DNA of 64,000 nucleotides, from positions 1-64,000 of the forward strand of contig JBBRLL010000004.1 in NCBI GenBank assembly GCA_038231395.1. Direction: 5' to 3'. The position numbers and the translations under genes are program-made. A model generated the notes under the pieces. That model worked only from the letters and a program-made list of their open reading frames with translations. It was not told the origin of the DNA and ran no database searches. Below are positions 59,958 through 64,000 of this stretch, one piece after another (the first letter of the stretch is position 1; each line of letters opens with the position of its first letter). Origin of the DNA: Stagnihabitans sp038231395. GTDB taxonomy: Bacteria; Pseudomonadota; Alphaproteobacteria; Rhodobacterales; Rhodobacteraceae.

Positions 59958-61532
59958 ATGAAGATCGGCGCATTGGCAGAGGTTTTTCCGGGCGAAAATC
60001 GCGTGGCGATGACGCCGGATTCAGCGCTGGCCGAAATGAAGTTGGGGCATGTGTGCTGCATTCAGGCGGGGGCGGGGGCGAAGGCGGGTTTTTCGGATGC
60101 GCTTTATGCCAAGGCCGGAGTGGAGGTTCTGCCCAGTGCCGCCGCTGTGGTGGCGGCCGCTGACGTTCTGGTCAAGGTGCGTGGCCCCGACAATGCCGAG
60201 GCGGAGGCATTGCGCGATGGCCAGACGCTGATCAGTTTTTTCTGGCCCGCCCAGAACCCGGATTTGCTGGAGATCGTCAAGGCGCGCGGTGCGACCGTGG
60301 TTGCGATGGACATGGTGCCCCGCATTTCACGCGCGCAAAAGATGGACGCGCTGTCGTCGATGGCCAATATCGCGGGCTACCGCGCGGTGATTGAAGCCGG
60401 GGCCAACTTTGGCCGCTTCTTCACCGGTCAGGTGACGGCTGCGGGCAAGGTACCGCCGGCCAAGGTGCTGGTGGTTGGGGCTGGCGTCGCGGGACTGGCG
60501 GCCACCGGGACTTCGGTGTCCTTGGGGGCCATCGTCTACGCCTTTGACGTGCGCCCCGAAGTGGCGGAACAGATTGAATCGATGGGGGCGCAGTTTGTCT
60601 ACCTCGACTTTGCCGAAAAGCAGACGGATGGGGCGGCGACCGGCGGCTATGCGTCACCCTCCAGCCCGGAGTTTCGCGACACGCAGCTGAAAAAGTTCCG
60701 TGAACTGGCCCCCGATATGGACATCGTGATCACCACGGCCCTGATCCCCGGCAGACCAGCGCCAAAGCTGTGGACGGCGGATATGGTGGCGCTGATGAAG
60801 CCCGGTTCCGTCATCGTTGACCTGGCTGCCGAGCGCGGCGGCAACTGTGATCTGACTGTGATGGATCAGAAGATCGTCAGCGACAACGGGGTGACGGTGG
60901 TCGGATATACCGATTTCCCCAGCCGGATGGCGGCGCAGGCGTCAACGCTTTATTCCACCAACATCCGCCATATGGTGACCGATCTGACGCCAAAGAAGGA
61001 CGGTGTCATCGTTCATAACATGGACGACGACGTGATCCGCGGGGCAACGGTGGCCAAGGGTGGGTCGATCACCTGGCCGCCACCACCGCCAAAGATCGCA
61101 GCCATTGCCGTGCAAAAACCGAAGGAAAAGGTCAAGGAATTGACCCCGGACGAAAAGCGCGCCAAGGAAGTCGCTGTGTTCAAAGCGCAGTCGCGCAGTC
61201 AGGTCGGCATGCTGGTGGGCGCGGGCGTGGTGATGGCGCTGATCGGCGCCTATGCCCCCGCCGAATTCATGGCGCACTTCATCGTGTTTGCGCTGTCCTG
61301 CTTCATCGGGTTCTCGGTGATCTGGAATGTCAGTCACGCACTTCACACGCCCTTGATGGCCGTCACCAACGCCATCAGCGGCATCGTGATCCTGGGGGCC
61401 TTGCTGCAGATCGGCTCTGGCAACTGGCTGGTGGTGGCTTTGGCCGCCGTGTCCGTCCTGATCGCATCCATCAACATCGTCGGGGGTTTTCTGGTCACGC
61501 GCCGGATGCTCGCCATGTTCCAGAAGTCGTGA
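59958..61532 (+). CDS. pntA: NAD(P) transhydrogenase subunit alpha
   Basis: 524 residues. The N-terminal ~380 residues form the NAD(H)-binding domain (M-K-I-G-A-L-A-E-V-F-P-G-E-N-R-V-A, V-L-V-V-G-A-G-V-A-G-L-A-A); the C-terminal ~130 residues have about four membrane helices. PntAB uses the proton gradient to reduce NADP+ with NADH. Single-chain alpha as in E. coli, not the split PntAA/PntAB form. Start ATG 59958 has AAAGGGGG about 8 bases upstream; pntB follows after 10 bp. Confidence 0.96.
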   Translation: MKIGALAEVFPGENRVAMTPDSALAEMKLGHVCCIQAGAGAKAGFSDALYAKAGVEVLPSAAAVVAAADVLVKVRGPDNAEAEALRDGQTLISFFWPAQNPDLLEIVKARGATVVAMDMVPRISRAQKMDALSSMANIAGYRAVIEAGANFGRFFTGQVTAAGKVPPAKVLVVGAGVAGLAATGTSVSLGAIVYAFDVRPEVAEQIESMGAQFVYLDFAEKQTDGAATGGYASPSSPEFRDTQLKKFRELAPDMDIVITTALIPGRPAPKLWTADMVALMKPGSVIVDLAAERGGNCDLTVMDQKIVSDNGVTVVGYTDFPSRMAAQASTLYSTNIRHMVTDLTPKKDGVIVHNMDDDVIRGATVAKGGSITWPPPPPKIAAIAVQKPKEKVKELTPDEKRAKEVAVFKAQSRSQVGMLVGAGVVMALIGAYAPAEFMAHFIVFALSCFIGFSVIWNVSHALHTPLMAVTNAISGIVILGALLQIGSGNWLVVALAAVSVLIASINIVGGFLVTRRMLAMFQKS

Positions 61533-61542
61533 GGAGGCACCC

Positions 61543-62976
61543 ATGAGCATCGGTATCGTCTCGGCTGCCTATATCGCGGCGGCTATTCTATTCATCCTCA
61601 GCCTTGGCGGTCTGTCGGGGCAGGAAAGTGCCAAACGCGCTGTCTGGTACGGCATTGCAGGTATGGCTTTGGCGGTGGGGGCCACGGTGTTCTCGCCCGA
61701 GGTGGCGCATGTCTGGGTCATCGCCATCATGGTGGCCATTGGTGCCGTGTTGGGGGCTTTGGTCGCCTCGCGCGTCCAGATGACCGAAATGCCGCAACTG
61801 GTGGCGGCGTTGCACAGCTTTGTCGGTCTGGCGGCGGTTCTGATCGGCTACAACGCCGATCTGGAGCTTTCGCGGGTTCTGGCGATGGATGATGCGGGCA
61901 AGGCCCTGCTGATCGGTTTTGCCAAGAAACTGGCCGCCAAGGATGCGGTCGAACAATCCATCCTGCATATCGAGGTGTTTCTGGGCGTCTTCATCGGTGC
62001 TGTCACCTTCACCGGATCGGTCGTGGCGTTCGGCAAGCTGGCTGGCCGCGTCGACGGCAAGGCGAAAAAGCTGCCGGGCGGGCATTTGTTGAACGCAGGT
62101 TCTGCGATAGCCTCGCTGATCCTGCTGGTCTTGTACTTCAACGGCGCGGGGATCTGGGCGCTCGCGCTGATGACGCTGTTTGCGCTGTTCATCGGCTATC
62201 ATCTGATCATGGGCATTGGCGGTGCGGACATGCCGGTCGTGGTGTCGATGCTCAACAGCTATTCGGGCTGGGCCGCGGCGGCGATCGGCTTCACGCTTGG
62301 CAATGACCTGTTGATTGTCACCGGGGCGTTGGTCGGCTCCTCGGGTGCGATCCTGAGCTACATCATGTGCAAGGCGATGAACCGGTCGTTCATCAGCGTG
62401 ATCCTGGGCGGCTTTGGCGGCACGACGGGTCCGGCGATGGAGATCACCGGCGAGATGGTGGCGATTGACGTCGATGGCGTGGCCTCGGTGCTGAATGATG
62501 CCGACAGCGTCATCATCATCCCGGGTTACGGAATGGCGGTGGCACAGGCGCAGCAGGCGGTCAGCGAGTTGACCCGCAAACTGCGCGCCCGTGGCAAGAA
62601 GGTGCGCTTCGCCATCCATCCGGTGGTAGGGCGTCTGCCGGGCCACATGAACGTGCTTTTGGCAGAGGCGAAAGTGCCCTATGACATCGTCTTGGAGATG
62701 GATGAGATCAACGATGACTTCCCGTCCACCGATGTGGCCATTGTCATCGGATCAAACGACATCGTGAACCCGGCGGCACAGGAAGACCCGAACTCCCCAA
62801 TCGCCGGGATGCCGGTGTTGGAATGTTGGAAGGCCAAGACGGTCATCGTTTTGAAGCGCGGGCAGGGCACCGGCTATTCCGGTATCGAGAACCCGTTGTT
62901 CTACAAAGAGAACACCCGGATGTACTATGGCGATGCCAAGAAAAGTCTGGACGCTTTGCTGCCTTTGATCAGCTGA
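61543..62976 (+). CDS. pntB: NAD(P) transhydrogenase subunit beta
   Basis: 477 residues. Eight or nine membrane helices form the proton channel; the C-terminal ~180 residues form the NADP(H)-binding domain (V-I-I-I-P-G-Y-G-M-A-V-A-Q-A-Q, V-R-F-A-I-H-P-V-V-G-R-L-P-G-H-M-N-V-L, and the conserved A-Q-E-D-P-N-S-P-I-A-G-M-P-V). GGAGG lies 7 bases before the ATG. The pair forms one operon. Confidence 0.98.
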   Translation: MSIGIVSAAYIAAAILFILSLGGLSGQESAKRAVWYGIAGMALAVGATVFSPEVAHVWVIAIMVAIGAVLGALVASRVQMTEMPQLVAALHSFVGLAAVLIGYNADLELSRVLAMDDAGKALLIGFAKKLAAKDAVEQSILHIEVFLGVFIGAVTFTGSVVAFGKLAGRVDGKAKKLPGGHLLNAGSAIASLILLVLYFNGAGIWALALMTLFALFIGYHLIMGIGGADMPVVVSMLNSYSGWAAAAIGFTLGNDLLIVTGALVGSSGAILSYIMCKAMNRSFISVILGGFGGTTGPAMEITGEMVAIDVDGVASVLNDADSVIIIPGYGMAVAQAQQAVSELTRKLRARGKKVRFAIHPVVGRLPGHMNVLLAEAKVPYDIVLEMDEINDDFPSTDVAIVIGSNDIVNPAAQEDPNSPIAGMPVLECWKAKTVIVLKRGQGTGYSGIENPLFYKENTRMYYGDAKKSLDALLPLIS

Positions 62977-62979
62977 GGC

Positions 62980-62996
62980 ATGGGCCGACGGCCCAT
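62980..62996 (+). terminator. Short hairpin after pntB, possible weak terminator
   Basis: ATGGGCC and GGCCCAT pair across a three-base loop immediately after the pntB stop, without a T-run. Rho-independent termination is doubtful; the gap to the next gene (about 220 bp) holds nothing else clear. Confidence 0.3.
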
Positions 62997-63197
62997 CCTA
63001 CCTTGTCCAGAACTCACGGCCCCGGTTCGACGCTGGGGCTGTGGTCCTGAAAGGTCATTCGCCGGCCCTGCGCCTCAGATCGTCCAGCACGACTTTTTGG
63101 CCCAGACGCGTCAAGCTGCCTAAAGTTCCGCGCCAAGGGCTTGGGACGCTTTGGCGGGGTCTTCGGCATGGCTCAAGTTGCTCTCCTTTAGCGAACG

Positions 63198-63461
63198 TTA
63201 GCCGCAGTTGCCACCGCCGCCAAAGGTCAGCGTTGAGGTGATCTGACCCTTGCTGACCACGGTGGCGCGGTCGCGCGTGCCGGTTGCTCCATTCGCCCCG
63301 GTGACCACGGTGTGGCTGGAGCATTGCATCTGGCCGTTGCTGGTCTGGCAGGTGCCGTTGGTCACCGAACTGCCGCGGTTCTGGCCGGTCACGGTTATGG
63401 TTTCGGCAATGCCAGGTCCGGACAAGCCGAACAGGACAAACGCTAAGATGGTGGTCTTCAT
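63198..63461 (-). CDS. Small secreted protein of unknown function
   Basis: 87 residues. A clear signal peptide (MKTTILAFVLFGLSGPGIA, cut before E-T-I-T-V-T) is followed by about 68 residues, rich in Thr, Ser, Gly and Asn, with three cysteines (C-Q-T, M-Q-C-S, N-C-G at the end). AAGGAAG lies about 6 bases before the ATG. I do not recognise the family. The composition suggests a small beta-sheet extracellular or periplasmic protein. It stands alone between pntAB and the DUF3422 gene. Confidence 0.65.
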   Translation of the reverse strand: MKTTILAFVLFGLSGPGIAETITVTGQNRGSSVTNGTCQTSNGQMQCSSHTVVTGANGATGTRDRATVVSKGQITSTLTFGGGGNCG

Positions 63462-63644
63462 GGCAATCTTCCTTTTTGCGGTTTCTGCCAGCGTTTACGC
63501 AGCGCGATGCTTTGTCCCACGCCCCCGCTGCACCTTTTTTGCCAGTCTATCAAAGTATACCAGTAAGGCCTTGTTTCGCCGCCGCTTCTCGCTTTACCTC
63601 GTCCACAGCCCGCCTATCTTTTCGCTAATTGCAAAAGGAAAAAG

Positions 63645-64000
63645 ATGCTGACCGACCATCCCCTGCGCTACGCCTTGGTGAACGAGCTTCACGCCCGGCC
63701 TTTTCCGGTGCTGTCCGTGCCAAGCACGGCGGCCTTTGTGGCGCTGATGGAGCAGGATGGTGCCGCGCGCGACCGTGCCGCCGACCGTGCCCATTTGCTG
63801 GACCTGCTTGACCGTCACGGCTCCACCCATCCGCAACCAGAGGCCACCCATTATTCCGGTCCGATTGGCAGGTCCGAACTGAAATGGGAAAGCCATACCG
63901 AGTTTGTCACCTATTCCGCCTTTACGCCGGGCGCTTCGCAACGGCCCTTTGACCCTGCCGAAGCAGAGGTTCTGCCCGAAAGCTGGCGCATGGCGGCGCC
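63645..64000 (+). CDS. DUF3422-family protein, N-terminal part (continues beyond window)
   Basis: About 118 residues are visible, from ATG 63645 (AAAAGGAA just upstream): HPLRYALVNELHARPFPVL, then E-S-H-T-E-F-V-T-Y-S. These are the hallmark opening motifs of DUF3422, a membrane-anchored family found in alphaproteobacteria with no assigned function. In other members two C-terminal membrane helices complete the protein; that part is outside the window. Confidence 0.9.
   Translation, partial: MLTDHPLRYALVNELHARPFPVLSVPSTAAFVALMEQDGAARDRAADRAHLLDLLDRHGSTHPQPEATHYSGPIGRSELKWESHTEFVTYSAFTPGASQRPFDPAEAEVLPESWRMAA

Overview
The window is about 64 kb of chromosomal, high-GC DNA from an alphaproteobacterium, most likely a member of the Rhodobacteraceae (Roseobacter/Rhodobacter group). 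The evidence is the surE-pcm-nlpD block, the trpC-moaC-moeA-lexA operon next to comEC-gltX-gltA, a LexA box of the alphaproteobacterial type (GTTC-N7-GTTC), a VPLPA-type C-terminal sorting signal, clpP-clpX and pntAB. Gene density is normal. The only mobile DNA seen is one end of an IS5-family element at the left edge, beside a tRNA-Asn gene. No rRNA, CRISPR array or prophage was recognised.

Layout. 1-0.4 kb: IS5 end, terminator, tRNA-Asn. 0.5-5.1 kb: MBL-fold hydrolase, orphan EnvZ-like histidine kinase, iron-type ABC ATPase, WYL regulator. 5.4-8.0 kb: tatABC with a translationally coupled DUF815 ATPase. 8.2-11.0 kb (minus): surE-pcm-nlpD. 11.4-13.6 kb: VPLPA-CTERM protein and a soluble PAS protein. 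13.7-21.8 kb (minus): an eight-gene cluster doxX-ccdA-thioredoxin-Mer-like flavoprotein-ynjF-ynjB-ynjC-ynjD. 22.1-26.7 kb: a giant RTX protein with eleven ~99-residue modules. 27-34.6 kb: dusA, Bcr/CflA exporter, TauE/SafE, a PhyH-like oxygenase, retropepsin-like protein, MarC, ABC-F. 34.9-45.5 kb: sulfotransferase-like protein, gltA, gltX, comEC, lexA, moeA, moaC, trpC, CAP-domain lipoprotein. 45.7-52.1 kb: clpP, clpX, nucleoside hydrolase, iron-binding protein, mazG, M20 amidohydrolase. 52.1-57.1 kb: a DUF6636 protein and two paralogous beta-helix/RTX proteins flanking an L,D-transpeptidase. 57.2-59.7 kb: tryptophan dioxygenase, GNAT and kynureninase. 60-63 kb: pntAB. The right edge cuts a DUF3422 gene.

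Two observations stand out. First, the eight-gene cluster combines periplasmic thiol-redox parts (DoxX, CcdA, a Tat-exported thioredoxin, a disulfide oxidoreductase) with the uncharacterised YnjBCD importer and the YnjF CDP-alcohol phosphotransferase. It looks like one poorly described membrane system, and its YnjF carries an insertion of about 48 residues inside the catalytic motif. Second, unrelated short tandem arrays with unit lengths of 12, 15 or 18 bp (all multiples of three) recur at gene edges or linkers: in the MBL gene, between ynjB and ynjC, inside ynjF, upstream of the thioredoxin gene, between tauE and the PhyH-like gene, and at the comEC N-terminus. A looser CAAGCC-rich tract lies between pcm and nlpD. 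This looks like an active minisatellite process that tends to preserve reading frame.

Gene identities come from reading protein motifs, without database searches. Start codons were chosen from ribosome-binding sites and family alignments from memory, and are less certain than stops.
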